In this document: piece after piece, positions 15,954-25,503 of the stretch
Numbering within the stretch: position 1 is the first letter of the stretch
Layout of the letters: each line of letters begins with the position of its first letter
DNA from: Fodinibius sp050117475
GTDB taxonomy: Bacteria; Bacteroidota; Rhodothermia; Balneolales; Balneolaceae
NCBI GenBank assembly: GCA_050117475.1
Contig: JASFMR010000001.1
Coordinates: forward strand, 1-64,000
Direction of reading: 5' to 3'
Length of the DNA stretch: 64,000 bases
The notes under the pieces: model-generated
What the model was told of the DNA's origin: nothing
What the model saw: only the letters and a program-made list of their open reading frames with translations
Database searches by the model: none
Made by a program: the position numbers and the translations under genes

Positions 15954-18941
15954 ATGCTAAATTTACGCGGAATTTCCGGCTTATTTTTTATTTGTCTGAT
16001 TTGTACTTATCAATTAAACGCCCAGGAGGTCCAGCACTCTTCCACAGATCATTATAACCGGGGGGTGAATTTATTTGCCAAGGGCTTGTATGAAGAGGCC
16101 GCAGTTGAACTGGAGCAGTTTCTGGCTAGACATGAGGATCACGAGCTTCAGATTTCCGCCGGCTATTATCTTGCCCGGTCCAAGGGACAGGTGGATTCTT
16201 TGAGCAAGTCTGCCTACTATGAAAATTTCATTGAGCAGCATCCTTGGTCGGACTTTACGTCCCATCTTTTGTTTGAGCTGGGGCACGATTCGGAGAAGGG
16301 ACAAAAATACCAGAAAGCGCTTGGCTATTACCGGCGTGCTGTTAAATATGGGTTGTCGAAAAGGAAGGGGGCAGAGACTTATTACTGGATGGCCGAAGCC
16401 TCGGTATCGGATGGGAATAACCGGCAGGCACGATCTTATTTTTTGACACTTGCCGATAAATACCCCAAATCTGAATGGGCGCCCAAAGCACTTTATGCGC
16501 GGGGACGCTTGTATTTAAGTGAAAATAAGTATGATTCCTCCACTGTTGCTTTCGAAATACTGAAAAAACGTTATCCCAATGATGAGATGACCCGTCGAAT
16601 CGGTACGGCGCTGGGGGAATCCTATTACCAACAAGGGAAATACAAAGAAGCGATCAGGGCTTTCCAAAATGCCATGCCGTATTTGGACGAAGAGTTGAAA
16701 TCAAAGGCTGTATACCTGATTGCCGAAAGCTACAACTACCTGAACAACTTTGAAGAGGCCTCAAAATTCTATTTGCAGTATATTAATATGAATAAAGGAT
16801 CCGACAGGGTCCGGGCGGCACATTATGGATTGGGTTGGGTATACAATAAACAGAAAATATACCATTGGGCGGCTGATGAATTTGACAAAGCGGCTAAAGG
16901 TTCCGATGAGTTGGCCCGGAAGGCACTGTATTATAAAGCAGTAAATGAAAAGCTGGGATCAAGGTATGCGGAAGCTATCAAAACGTTTCATGCCTTTGGT
17001 GACCGTTTTAAAGAAGGACTTTGGGTGGAGCAGGCATATTATGAATGGGCTATAACCGCTTATGAAATGGGTAACTATCCCGAGGCCATTGAAGTATTGC
17101 TGCCCCTTGTCAGAAGTGACCAGGAATTGGAGTGGAAGGGCAAAATCTATACGCTTCTGGGGGAATCCTATTTCGCAAACAAAGAATATACCCGTGCGAT
17201 GCAAGCTTTTGATGCTGCAGAAAAGACGGCAGACATCGATCCGGCTGTCAAGCGCCAGGCACGTTTCCAGAAGGCCTGGGTCCAATACAGTAACCAGGCT
17301 TATAAGCAGGCACAGCCTACCTTTGAGAGCCTGAATAATGAATTTCCAGGCACCAAGCTGGGTAAAGAAGCACTTTTCTGGAGCGCCGACGCCTACTATC
17401 ACATGAAGGATTTTGGGCCTGCGAGTACACAATTTGCCCGTTTTATCAGGGAGTACCCCGATCATGAGCTGGTGGGGCCGGCCAACTACTCCCTGGGATG
17501 GAGTTATTTCAAGATGGCCAGTTATGATAAAGCAATAGCACCTTTTAAGACTTTCCTGGAGAAGTATCAACCACCGGAAGTTGCTCTTTATCCCTATGAT
17601 ACGGATACCAAGCTGCGTATCGGCGATTCCTATTATGCGATTGGCGATTATTCCAGCGCCATGGAGTATTATCAAAAAGCCATAGGGGCCGAGCCGGGGG
17701 GAGACTATGCTATGTTTCAGATTGCCAACTGTCATTACCGGGCCGAACAGACGTATGAGGCGGTGTCGACGTTCCGAAAGTTTTTGCGTATCTATCCTTA
17801 CAGCAGGCTGCGTGAGCAGGCCCAGTATAATATCGCCTACATTTATCTGAATTCCGGTAATTACGGGCAGGCAGTGGAAGAGTTTAAAACGGTTATTAAC
17901 AAATATCCGAATACCAGCTGGGCGGCACGTTCTCAATATAATATCGGTGATGCCTATTATAATGCCGGGGAATACCCAAAAGCAATCGCTGCCTACAAAG
18001 AGGTGATGAAAAAATACCCCGGAAGCGAGTACATCATCGAGGCAGTAAACGGTATCCAATATGCTCAGCTTTCTTCCGGTGAATCTGATTCAAGCTCTGC
18101 AATCCTGGAAGATTTTTTATCCGAGCATCCCCAGACGTCGATGGCTGACCGCTTGCGGTTTCGCCAGGCCGATAATTTGATGCAATCCGGCAATTACAAG
18201 GGGGCAATAGATCAGTTTCGCCAGTATATCCGTATTACCAACAGCAAGGAGCTGTTGCCGGATGCTCATTTTAACCTGGCCAATGCCTATGAGCAAACCG
18301 ACCAGATTGAAAATGCAGTTAATGAATATGAAACGGTGGTTTCTGAGTACCCGAATTCAGAACGTGTGGGTCCCTCGCTGGCAGCGCTCGGTCGGATCGC
18401 TTATAGCAGGGTTGACTATCAGAAAGCTTATGATTACTTCAACCGACTTTCGGAAAAAGGAGGCAAGTATCGTCAGGAGGCATATATTGGGATGGGTAAT
18501 GCACAACTTGCCATGAACAATACGGAAATGGCCGAGCAGGAGTACCAGGCCGCGCTGAACGAAAACAGTGGTTATGACCCAGCCAAGGTTGGTCTTGGCA
18601 AGGTCGCATTGAAGAAAGGAGACTACCAGAAAGCCCACGATTTACTCACGCTGGTAGCCCAGTCGAATACGACCGAAGTCGGGGCCGAAGCGCAATATTA
18701 CCTGGGAATAGTGAATCAACAACAAGGAAATTACGAGGCAGCAGTTAAAGCGTTTTCAAATGTGAATATCCTATACGAGGCTTATGACGAATGGGTCGCA
18801 AAAGCATTGTTAAAGAAAGCTGAAAGTTATATTCAGCTGGGTAAGCGGGGGGAAGCGCGTTCCACGCTTAATACCCTTATTAAAAATTATCCGGGTACGC
18901 CGCAGGCTAAAGAAGGCCAAAGGCTGCTGGATACGGAATAG
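15954..18941 (+). CDS. Large exported TPR protein
   Basis: 995 residues: signal peptide (about residues 1-23, ending YQLNAQE) and then tetratricopeptide repeats to the end. About two dozen units can be counted by eye from motifs such as YNRGVNLFAKGLYEEAAVELEQFL, GYYRRAVKYG, YYQQGKYKEAIRAFQNAM, AQYNIAYIYLNSGNYGQAVEEFKTVI and QYNIGDAYYNAGEYPKAIAAYKEVM. Aromatic-rich YbgF/BamD-like spacing suggests a periplasmic scaffold, perhaps for outer-membrane assembly or polysaccharide handling. It ends 2 bases before aroA, so the two are transcribed together, though they share no obvious function. Specific partner unknown. Confidence 0.85.
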   Translation: MLNLRGISGLFFICLICTYQLNAQEVQHSSTDHYNRGVNLFAKGLYEEAAVELEQFLARHEDHELQISAGYYLARSKGQVDSLSKSAYYENFIEQHPWSDFTSHLLFELGHDSEKGQKYQKALGYYRRAVKYGLSKRKGAETYYWMAEASVSDGNNRQARSYFLTLADKYPKSEWAPKALYARGRLYLSENKYDSSTVAFEILKKRYPNDEMTRRIGTALGESYYQQGKYKEAIRAFQNAMPYLDEELKSKAVYLIAESYNYLNNFEEASKFYLQYINMNKGSDRVRAAHYGLGWVYNKQKIYHWAADEFDKAAKGSDELARKALYYKAVNEKLGSRYAEAIKTFHAFGDRFKEGLWVEQAYYEWAITAYEMGNYPEAIEVLLPLVRSDQELEWKGKIYTLLGESYFANKEYTRAMQAFDAAEKTADIDPAVKRQARFQKAWVQYSNQAYKQAQPTFESLNNEFPGTKLGKEALFWSADAYYHMKDFGPASTQFARFIREYPDHELVGPANYSLGWSYFKMASYDKAIAPFKTFLEKYQPPEVALYPYDTDTKLRIGDSYYAIGDYSSAMEYYQKAIGAEPGGDYAMFQIANCHYRAEQTYEAVSTFRKFLRIYPYSRLREQAQYNIAYIYLNSGNYGQAVEEFKTVINKYPNTSWAARSQYNIGDAYYNAGEYPKAIAAYKEVMKKYPGSEYIIEAVNGIQYAQLSSGESDSSSAILEDFLSEHPQTSMADRLRFRQADNLMQSGNYKGAIDQFRQYIRITNSKELLPDAHFNLANAYEQTDQIENAVNEYETVVSEYPNSERVGPSLAALGRIAYSRVDYQKAYDYFNRLSEKGGKYRQEAYIGMGNAQLAMNNTEMAEQEYQAALNENSGYDPAKVGLGKVALKKGDYQKAHDLLTLVAQSNTTEVGAEAQYYLGIVNQQQGNYEAAVKAFSNVNILYEAYDEWVAKALLKKAESYIQLGKRGEARSTLNTLIKNYPGTPQAKEGQRLLDTE

Positions 18942-18943
18942 AG

Positions 18944-20236
18944 ATGAAGAAGGAGATTATACCGGCGAAATCGCTGAGCGGCATCCTGCAGCTGCCCGCA
19001 GACAAGTCTATCTCGCACCGAGCGGCTATGTTTGCGGCTCTTCACGAAGGGGATTCAACCATTCGGAATTTTTCGGATGCGGCTGACCCTCACAGTACAC
19101 TGGAATGCCTGCGCCGGCTTGGTGTGGCTGTTAGTGAAGTCGATGAAGATAATACGATCAGGATTCAGGGGGTAGGCAGGGAAGGGCTTCAGCAGCCTGA
19201 CGAAGATTTGGATTGCGGCAACTCGGGAACGACTATGCGGCTACTCTCGGGCATCGTTGCGGGAGCAGGGGTATCGGCTCGGCTTACCGGGGACGAGTCG
19301 TTGTCTGCCCGTACCATGAAGCGAATCATAGAGCCGTTGACAGCGATGGGAGCCCGGATCGAAGCCCGAAAAAACGATTTTGCTCCGCTTAAAATAAGCA
19401 GGCCCGGATCTTTGAAGTCATTAAAATTTCCTCTCCCCATACCCAGTGCTCAGCTCAAATCGTGCGTGTTGCTGGCGGGCCTATTCGGGACAGCCCCGAC
19501 CGAAGTTATTGAGACGCTGCCGAGTCGCGACCATACGGAGCGCCTGTTGGATCTTCCCATTCAAAAAGAAAACGGGAAAAGAATTATCCGTTCGGATGTA
19601 CGGAATGAGATACCCGAGCAAAGTTATCGTATCCCCAATGATTTTTCAGCAGCTGCTTTTTGGCTGGTTGCCGGTGCGATCCATCCCGATGCAGAGATTG
19701 AGCTTAAGAATGTAGGAATGAATCCAAGTCGAACCGGTGCTATTGATGTCCTGCGAAAAATGGGGGCCTCCATCGAAGTTCGCAATCTTCATGAAGAAAG
19801 CACAGAGCCTGTGGCCGATTTATTAGTAAGCAGCTCGGAACTGGAACCGGTGGATATTTCCGAAGAACTTGTGCCCAACTGTATTGATGAGATTCCTGTT
19901 TTGGCCGTTGCCATGCTTTTCGCAGATGGAGTATCACGCATTTCCGGTGCCGGAGAACTCCGCCACAAAGAGACCGACCGTTTGCAGGCTGTGGCGGATG
20001 TCTTTGTGCGGGCCGGGGCTGATTTCACTGAATTCGAAGACGGTATTGAGGTTAGGGGGCGTTCCGATTTTATCCCCCGGGCATCCTCTTTTAACAGTTA
20101 TCATGACCATCGTATTGCAATGTCTGCTGCGGTCTTGGGCCTGATGGGAAAATCAGAATCGCATATTGTCGACGCTGAATGCGCTGCCATTTCGTACCCT
20201 GCCTTTTGGGATGACATAGAATATCTGACGAATTGA
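18944..20236 (+). CDS. aroA: 3-phosphoshikimate 1-carboxyvinyltransferase (EPSP synthase)
   Basis: 430 residues, normal length. Joins shikimate-3-phosphate and phosphoenolpyruvate to make EPSP, step six of the shikimate pathway, in the cytoplasm. Visible: LPADKSISHRAAM (shikimate/PEP site Lys and Arg), DCGNSGTTMRLLSG, the catalytic region LRHKETDRL and NSYHDHRIAMSAAVLG. Both globular domains are complete. Start ATG is 2 bases after the TPR stop. The region after it holds no T-run terminator but a direct repeat ATCTGTCAAT (around 20236-20261) and the hsp20 promoter region. Confidence 0.97.
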   Translation: MKKEIIPAKSLSGILQLPADKSISHRAAMFAALHEGDSTIRNFSDAADPHSTLECLRRLGVAVSEVDEDNTIRIQGVGREGLQQPDEDLDCGNSGTTMRLLSGIVAGAGVSARLTGDESLSARTMKRIIEPLTAMGARIEARKNDFAPLKISRPGSLKSLKFPLPIPSAQLKSCVLLAGLFGTAPTEVIETLPSRDHTERLLDLPIQKENGKRIIRSDVRNEIPEQSYRIPNDFSAAAFWLVAGAIHPDAEIELKNVGMNPSRTGAIDVLRKMGASIEVRNLHEESTEPVADLLVSSSELEPVDISEELVPNCIDEIPVLAVAMLFADGVSRISGAGELRHKETDRLQAVADVFVRAGADFTEFEDGIEVRGRSDFIPRASSFNSYHDHRIAMSAAVLGLMGKSESHIVDAECAAISYPAFWDDIEYLTN

Positions 20237-20285
20237 TCTGTCAATCCGCAAATCTGTCAATTCCCCCCTATTGTTGACGTAATAA

Positions 20286-20327
20286 TGCCAATACGTCATA
20301 AAATTATCTTTCCTTTATGACTTGGCA
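20286..20327 (+). promoter_or_regulatory. Inverted repeat around a putative -7 element before hsp20
   Basis: TGCCAA (20286-20291), TAC, GTCATAAA (20295-20302) is mirrored by TTTATGAC (20314-20321) and TTGGCA (20322-20327): 14 paired bases per arm, with a 3-base insertion on the left. The 11-base centre holds TATCTTTC, one base from the -7 element TAnnTTTG. It is not the CIRCE (HrcA) sequence. Its place 49 bases before the hsp20 start suggests an operator for heat-shock genes; the regulator is unknown. Confidence 0.5.
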
Positions 20328-20375
20328 TTGTCATTGCTCTTATAAAAGTGAATTTAAAACAAATGGGTAAAATCC

Positions 20376-20801
20376 ATGAGCGAATTTACAATTGATATCG
20401 AAAAACAATTAACCAGGTTGGGTAAAGATATTCAAGACTTTGTAGAGCGGATTGTTCCGCTGGAAGACAAGGGGCATGATTTTACCCCGGTTTGTGACAT
20501 TATTGAAAGCGATGACACTTATGTCATAAAGCTGGATTTACCCGGTTTGTCCAAAAAAGAAATTAACATTGCTCTTAAAGAGCATGTCTTAACGGTTAAA
20601 GGAGAACGAGTCGAAGAGCTTGGCGAATCGGAGAAGTTCCGCCGGCAAGAGCGTTCTACGGGTGTCTTTTCACGCTCGTTTGCACTGCCGGAAAACGTGA
20701 ATGCCGCCGAGACCGACGCTGTATTTAGAAATGGTGTTCTTTCGATTACCATGCCGAAGTCGGATGTTCTCAAAGATTCAAAATCGATACCTATTAAATA
20801 A
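20376..20801 (+). CDS. Small heat-shock protein, Hsp20/alpha-crystallin family
   Basis: 141 residues, ATP-independent holdase. The alpha-crystallin domain spans about residues 47-140: CDIIESDDTYVIKLDLPGLSKKEINI opens it, and RSFALPENVN with VFRNGVLSITMPK (the A-x-x-x-n-G-v-L signature) closes it. The N-terminal arm is short and acidic. The IPIK tail holds the I-x-I-type motif used to form oligomers. It precedes dnaK by 104 bases, so holdase and refolding chaperone are probably induced together, consistent with the inverted repeat upstream. Confidence 0.93.
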   Translation: MSEFTIDIEKQLTRLGKDIQDFVERIVPLEDKGHDFTPVCDIIESDDTYVIKLDLPGLSKKEINIALKEHVLTVKGERVEELGESEKFRRQERSTGVFSRSFALPENVNAAETDAVFRNGVLSITMPKSDVLKDSKSIPIK

Positions 20802-20905
20802 AAATAGATTTCATTACGCTGAACCGCTACAGGCTTGTGTTAGCATTTACCAAAGAATTTGAGCAAAGAAATTAAAACAGATAACAAAAATCATAAATCA
20901 ATATT

Positions 20906-22852
20906 ATGGGAAAGATCATAGGAATTGACTTGGGTACTACTAACTCCTGCGTTGCTGTTATGGAGGGCAATGAACCTACAGTGATCCAGAACTCAGAAGG
21001 TGGTCGTACAACCCCATCGGTTGTAGCCTTCTCCAAGGACGGCGAGAGGTTAGTTGGTGCTCCTGCCAAACGGCAAGCTATTACCAATCCGGAGAAAACT
21101 ATTTCTTCGATTAAACGTTTTATGGGCCGTCTATTTGACGAAGTTAAAGAAGAGGCCAAGCAGGCTTCTTATAAAGTGGTCAAAGGAGATGACGATACGG
21201 CCCGTGTACAAATTGATGATCGAAAATATGCTCCGCAGGAGATTTCTGCGATGGTCCTTCAGAAGATGAAGCAAACAGCTGAAGAATACTTGGGCGAAAA
21301 AGTGACGGAAGCGGTCATTACTGTTCCTGCTTATTTTAATGATGCTCAACGAAAGGCTACGCAGGAAGCCGGTGATATTGCCGGGCTTAAGGTAAAACGT
21401 ATTATTAACGAGCCGACGGCCGCGTCACTGGCTTATGGCCTCGACAAGAAAGACCAGGATCAGACGATAGCCGTATATGACCTCGGTGGTGGTACGTTCG
21501 ATATTTCCATTCTCGAGTTGGGTGACGGTGTTTTCGAAGTTCACTCTACCAGTGGCGATACCCACCTCGGCGGTGACGATTTCGATTCTCGACTGATTGA
21601 CTATCTGGCAAAAGAGTTTAAGAAAGATGAGGGCATTGATCTGCGCAATGATCCGATGGCCATGCAGCGATTAAAAGATGCTGCCGAAAAAGCCAAGATT
21701 GAGCTTTCCAGTTCTCAAAAAACAAACGTGAACCTGCCGTTTATCACGGCGACCGATTCAGGGCCCAAACACCTGAATATCGATATCTCTCGTTCACAGT
21801 TTGAAAAATTGATTGACGACCTGGTACAAAAAACAATCGATCCTTGCAAGAAAGCCCTTGACGATGCGGGACTCACAAAGGATGATATCGACGAGGTTAT
21901 CCTGGTAGGTGGATCTACACGAATACCGAAGATACAGGAAGTTGTTAAGGATTTCTTTGGCAAGGATCCAAGCAAGGGTGTTAACCCGGACGAAGTGGTA
22001 GCTGTCGGTGCGGCTATTCAGGGTGGCGTCATGTCAGGCGATGTAGATGATGTGGTACTTCTGGATGTTACTCCGCTGACATTGGGTATCGAAACGTTGG
22101 GCGGTGTTTCTACCCAGCTGATTGAATCCAATACGACGATCCCTACCAGCAAAACGGAGGTATTCTCTACGGCTGCTGATAACCAGACCAGCGTGGAGAT
22201 TCACGTACTACAGGGTGAGCGTGCCAAAGCACAGGACAACCGAACACTTGGGCGATTTCATCTGGATGGAATTCCACCGGCACCACGAGGCGTTCCTCAA
22301 ATTGAAGTAACATTTGATATTGATGCCGACGGTGTGCTCAATGTAAGCGCCAAGGATAAGGGAACCGGAAAAGAGCAGAGTATCCGTATAGAGTCTTCAT
22401 CCGGTCTTTCTGAAGAAGAAATTGAAAAGATGAAGAATGCTGCCAAAGAGCATGCAGAAGAAGACAAGAAAATTCGTGAGAAAGCTGAAAAGCTTAACAA
22501 AGCGGACAGCCTGGTCTTCTCAACACGTAAGCAGCTCGATGAGCATGGAGACAAAATCTCCGATGAAAATAAAGAGAAAATCGAAGCCGCACTCGAGAAG
22601 GTCAAGAAGCTTCATGACGAGGAAAATCTTGATGAACTCGATGAAGCCATGGATGAATTGAATAATGCATGGTCAGCTGCTTCGCAGGAGATTTATCAGT
22701 CTGCAGGTGCTGGACAGGCACAGCCGGGTCCGGGCGCAGCCGGAGCGGCCAATGGTGAACAAGCTGCCGGTGAAAAAGCCGAGAAGGGTGCAGGCGGCGA
22801 TGATGACGCGGTCGACGCCGATTTTGAAGTCGTAGATGACGACGACAAGTAA
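20906..22852 (+). CDS. dnaK: Chaperone protein DnaK (Hsp70)
   Basis: 648 residues, full length. Nucleotide-binding domain: GIDLGTTNSCVAV (phosphate loop 1), AYFNDAQRKATQEAG, DLGGGTFDISIL (phosphate loop 2) and the adenosine motif LVGGSTRIPKIQ. Linker VVLLDVTPLTLGIETLGG leads into the substrate-binding domain, then a helical lid and a Gly/Ala-rich tail ending DADFEVVDDDDK, the acidic end that recruits co-chaperones. Acts in the cytoplasm with DnaJ and GrpE, which are not in this window. A strong terminator follows. Confidence 0.98.
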   Translation: MGKIIGIDLGTTNSCVAVMEGNEPTVIQNSEGGRTTPSVVAFSKDGERLVGAPAKRQAITNPEKTISSIKRFMGRLFDEVKEEAKQASYKVVKGDDDTARVQIDDRKYAPQEISAMVLQKMKQTAEEYLGEKVTEAVITVPAYFNDAQRKATQEAGDIAGLKVKRIINEPTAASLAYGLDKKDQDQTIAVYDLGGGTFDISILELGDGVFEVHSTSGDTHLGGDDFDSRLIDYLAKEFKKDEGIDLRNDPMAMQRLKDAAEKAKIELSSSQKTNVNLPFITATDSGPKHLNIDISRSQFEKLIDDLVQKTIDPCKKALDDAGLTKDDIDEVILVGGSTRIPKIQEVVKDFFGKDPSKGVNPDEVVAVGAAIQGGVMSGDVDDVVLLDVTPLTLGIETLGGVSTQLIESNTTIPTSKTEVFSTAADNQTSVEIHVLQGERAKAQDNRTLGRFHLDGIPPAPRGVPQIEVTFDIDADGVLNVSAKDKGTGKEQSIRIESSSGLSEEEIEKMKNAAKEHAEEDKKIREKAEKLNKADSLVFSTRKQLDEHGDKISDENKEKIEAALEKVKKLHDEENLDELDEAMDELNNAWSAASQEIYQSAGAGQAQPGPGAAGAANGEQAAGEKAEKGAGGDDDAVDADFEVVDDDDK

Positions 22853-22880
22853 TCGGTGAAACATTGAAGTTAGATTTCTG

Positions 22881-22920
22881 AGCCCTTCACCGGATGGTGG
22901 AGGGCTTTTCTTTATTTTTT
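22881..22920 (+). terminator. Rho-independent terminator after dnaK
   Basis: AGCCCTTCACC pairs with GGTGGAGGGCT (one T-G pair) around the loop GGAT, followed by TTTTCTTTATTTTTTT. It lies 28 bases after the dnaK stop and ends the plus-strand run begun at the BatA-like gene. Confidence 0.9.
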
Positions 22921-22976
22921 TGTTCCACAAAAGGCTGTTTTGCCTATCATCCTTTTTTATTTCAAAATAAAATGGA

Positions 22977-23010
22977 ATTTAGGTGTACTGCCTACAAAGC
23001 GTTATATTTG
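22977..23010 (+). promoter_or_regulatory. Bacteroidetes-type promoter of nadB
   Basis: TATATTTG at 23003-23010 is a perfect -7 element (TAnnTTTG). TTTAGG about 20 bases upstream stands where the TTTG-type -33 element should be. Transcription would start near 23017, about 20 bases before the GTG at 23038. This decides the nadB start: every ATG further upstream lies at or before the promoter. Confidence 0.6.
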
Positions 23011-23037
23011 TGGTTGAATTTTACTCAGTATAAGCAG

Positions 23038-24603
23038 GTGAACAGTACAACCTCACAGTCAGATTTTCTTATCATTGGCAGCGGTGCAGCCGGTTTACAT
23101 GCCGCTTTGCACGCGAGCCGGTTTGGGAGGGTTAGCCTTGTTACAAAATCTAGCCTTGAAGCCAGCAGCAGTTACTGGGCCCAGGGAGGTATTGCCGCTG
23201 TCCTGAATAACCATGACAGTTTTCAAAGTCATAAAAAGGATACGGTGGAGGCGGGACGCGGACTCTGCAATACCGAAGCAGTAGACCTTCTGGTTAGGGA
23301 AGGCGCGGAAAGGGTTCAGGAACTGGTAGACCTTGGAATGCCGTTTGATAGAACGAATGGCACTTTAGACCTGGGACTGGAAGGCGGGCATTCTAATCGA
23401 CGCGTGCTGCATGCCAATGGGGCGGCTACAGGCAAGGCCCTGGTTGAGTTTTTGACCAAACGGGTAGAAAGGCAGTCTAATATTGAAATTATTGAACACG
23501 CCTTTGTATACCGTTTGCAAGTGTCTGAGGGGCGATGCAAGGGAATAAGTGCATACCTTTACCGGGATGATACCTTGTTGAATATTCGAAGTACTGTGAC
23601 TATTCTGGCAACGGGCGGCTATTCGGGTCTGTATCGCCGGACAACAAATCCCCATACTTCAACAGGTGACGGCCTCTGGCTCGGATATAATGCGGGCGCC
23701 CGTCTCAAGGATTTGGAATTTGTACAATTCCATCCGACGGCTTTTTATGCTGAAGATGGGTCTACGTTTTTGATCAGCGAGGCGGTTCGGGGAGAAGGTG
23801 CCCGCTTGTATAACGAGAGGGGGGAGCGATTTATGAAGGCATATCCCCGGGAAGAGTTGGCTCCGCGGGATGTGGTATCGCAAGAGATCTTCCGTCAGAT
23901 TAAACAGCAGGAACAGAATTATGTCTATCTCGATGTGCGCCATCTTGATGTGGTTAATCTAACAGCTCATTTTCCCGCCCTGTTTCGCAAAATTAAGGAG
24001 CAGGGTATTGATGTCTCAAGCGATGGAATACCGGTTGCACCGGCTGCCCATTATTGTATTGGGGGTATCGCTACAGACCTGGATGCCCGGACATCAGTGA
24101 AAGGGTTGTATGCCTGTGGAGAAGTTGCTGCAACAGAGGTCCACGGGGCAAACCGGTTAGCCAGTAATTCCCTGTTAGAATGCCTGGTATTTAGCAAACG
24201 GGCCGTTGAAAATGCGGTGAATACTGAAATGCGGCCTGGTGCAATAGAAGAGAGGCAATTGAATTTGGAAATTGATGACCGGCTGGAGTCCGAATTTCTT
24301 GCTCTCCGCCGGCAGGTTTCAGATTTGCTAAGTCGCTACGTAGGAATTTACCGCAGCGAAAAAGGATTACAGGTTGCCTTGAATAAATTTCGGGAATTGG
24401 CTGAAAGCTTTACCGAACATACAAACGAATATTTTGCTATTAGAACCGGGGGATTGTTGAAAATAGCCGAACTAATTACAAAGGCGGCATTAGAACGAAA
24501 GGAAAGCCGAGGGGTCCATACACGCAGTGATTATCCCGAGGCCGGTTCGGAACTACGGCATTTTTCATATGAAAATCATAGTCAACCGGCAATGACCGGG
24601 TGA
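23038..24603 (+). CDS. nadB: L-aspartate oxidase
   Basis: Flavoenzyme that oxidises L-aspartate to iminoaspartate, the first step of de novo NAD synthesis. The open frame reaches back to 22894, but the promoter and conservation favour the GTG at 23038: the protein then begins MNSTTSQSDFLIIGSGAAGL with the FAD dinucleotide motif GSGAAGL close to the N-terminus, and is 521 residues, the family norm. Further motifs: SSYWAQGGIAAV (isoalloxazine contact), ATGGYSGLYRRTTNP, EFVQFHPTA, RGEGARLYN, GEVAATEVHGANRLASNSLLECLVF. First gene of nadB-nadC-nadA. Confidence 0.95.
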   Translation: MNSTTSQSDFLIIGSGAAGLHAALHASRFGRVSLVTKSSLEASSSYWAQGGIAAVLNNHDSFQSHKKDTVEAGRGLCNTEAVDLLVREGAERVQELVDLGMPFDRTNGTLDLGLEGGHSNRRVLHANGAATGKALVEFLTKRVERQSNIEIIEHAFVYRLQVSEGRCKGISAYLYRDDTLLNIRSTVTILATGGYSGLYRRTTNPHTSTGDGLWLGYNAGARLKDLEFVQFHPTAFYAEDGSTFLISEAVRGEGARLYNERGERFMKAYPREELAPRDVVSQEIFRQIKQQEQNYVYLDVRHLDVVNLTAHFPALFRKIKEQGIDVSSDGIPVAPAAHYCIGGIATDLDARTSVKGLYACGEVAATEVHGANRLASNSLLECLVFSKRAVENAVNTEMRPGAIEERQLNLEIDDRLESEFLALRRQVSDLLSRYVGIYRSEKGLQVALNKFRELAESFTEHTNEYFAIRTGGLLKIAELITKAALERKESRGVHTRSDYPEAGSELRHFSYENHSQPAMTG

Positions 24604-24616
24604 TTTTAAAAAGCAC

Positions 24617-25477
24617 ATGAATGATTTACCAACAGTTTTGATTGACAAGAAAGTGATCGATAAGTTGATCGATCAAGCTTTTAAAGAGGACATTGGAAGT
24701 GGCGACATTACGACTAATGCGGTTATCGATGAAGGTTGCCGTGCTGATGCAATCTGGAAGGCAAAAGAAGCAGGCATTGTTGCAGGGTTGGATGTGGCAA
24801 GGGCCGTTTTTCGTGCACTGGATCCCAACTTGGATTGGGAACCGAGGGTTGAGGACGGAACCCGCGTAAAAGTGGGTCAGGAACTTGTTTTAATGCATGG
24901 TTCATGCCGGGCTATACTTACCGCTGAACGCACTGCTCTCAATATTGTGCAGAGGATGTCGGGTATTGCCTCTAAAACCCGTCATCTGGTGGATGCAGTG
25001 GCTGAATACAACACCAGGATACTTGATACCCGAAAAACAGTGCCCGGCCTCAGGGAATTGGATAAATATGCCGTAGCTGCCGGGGGCGGCATGAATCACC
25101 GGATGGGATTATATGATATGGCTATGATCAAAGATAACCATATCGTGGCAGCGGGAGGCATCCGAAAGGCCGTTAAAATGGTGCGCGAATCCAACCCCGG
25201 CGTTAAAGTTGAAGTGGAAACAACAACTTTGGATGAAGTCGATCAGGCACTTGCTGCCGGGGCTGACATAATTATGCTGGATAACATGAGTACCGAACAG
25301 ATGGCAGCAGCAGTCAAAACCATAGGTGATAGAGCAAAGACTGAAGCTTCGGGCAATATAACACTGGCTAGGGTCAAAGAGGTTGCCAAAACCGGCGTTG
25401 ACTACATTTCAGTCGGTGCACTAACCCATTCGGTTGAGGCGTTTGATATAAGTCAGGAATTACAAAAAAATTATTAA
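24617..25477 (+). CDS. nadC: Nicotinate-nucleotide pyrophosphorylase (carboxylating), quinolinate phosphoribosyltransferase
   Basis: 286 residues. Converts quinolinate plus PRPP to nicotinate mononucleotide, CO2 and pyrophosphate. Typical signatures: EDIGSGDITTNAV near the start, ERTALNIVQRMSGIAS, TRKTVPGLRELDKYAVAAGG (active-site Arg/Lys cluster), HRMGLYDMAMIKDNH, and ISVGALTHSVEAFDIS at the C-terminal end. Starts 13 bases after nadB stop and is followed by nadA after 26 bases, so it is the middle gene of the NAD operon. Confidence 0.97.
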   Translation: MNDLPTVLIDKKVIDKLIDQAFKEDIGSGDITTNAVIDEGCRADAIWKAKEAGIVAGLDVARAVFRALDPNLDWEPRVEDGTRVKVGQELVLMHGSCRAILTAERTALNIVQRMSGIASKTRHLVDAVAEYNTRILDTRKTVPGLRELDKYAVAAGGGMNHRMGLYDMAMIKDNHIVAAGGIRKAVKMVRESNPGVKVEVETTTLDEVDQALAAGADIIMLDNMSTEQMAAAVKTIGDRAKTEASGNITLARVKEVAKTGVDYISVGALTHSVEAFDISQELQKNY

Positions 25478-25503
25478 GTACAAATTTAAAACCAGGTCAT
25501 CGT

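Noticed and set aside
16959..18059. A 366-codon minus-strand frame inside the TPR gene
   Set aside because: It is the mirror of a repeat-rich, strongly coding plus-strand gene and shows no family motif.
20236..20265. Direct repeat ATCTGTCAAT after aroA as an insertion-site duplication
   Set aside because: No element lies between the two copies (about 6 bases apart); more likely local duplication.
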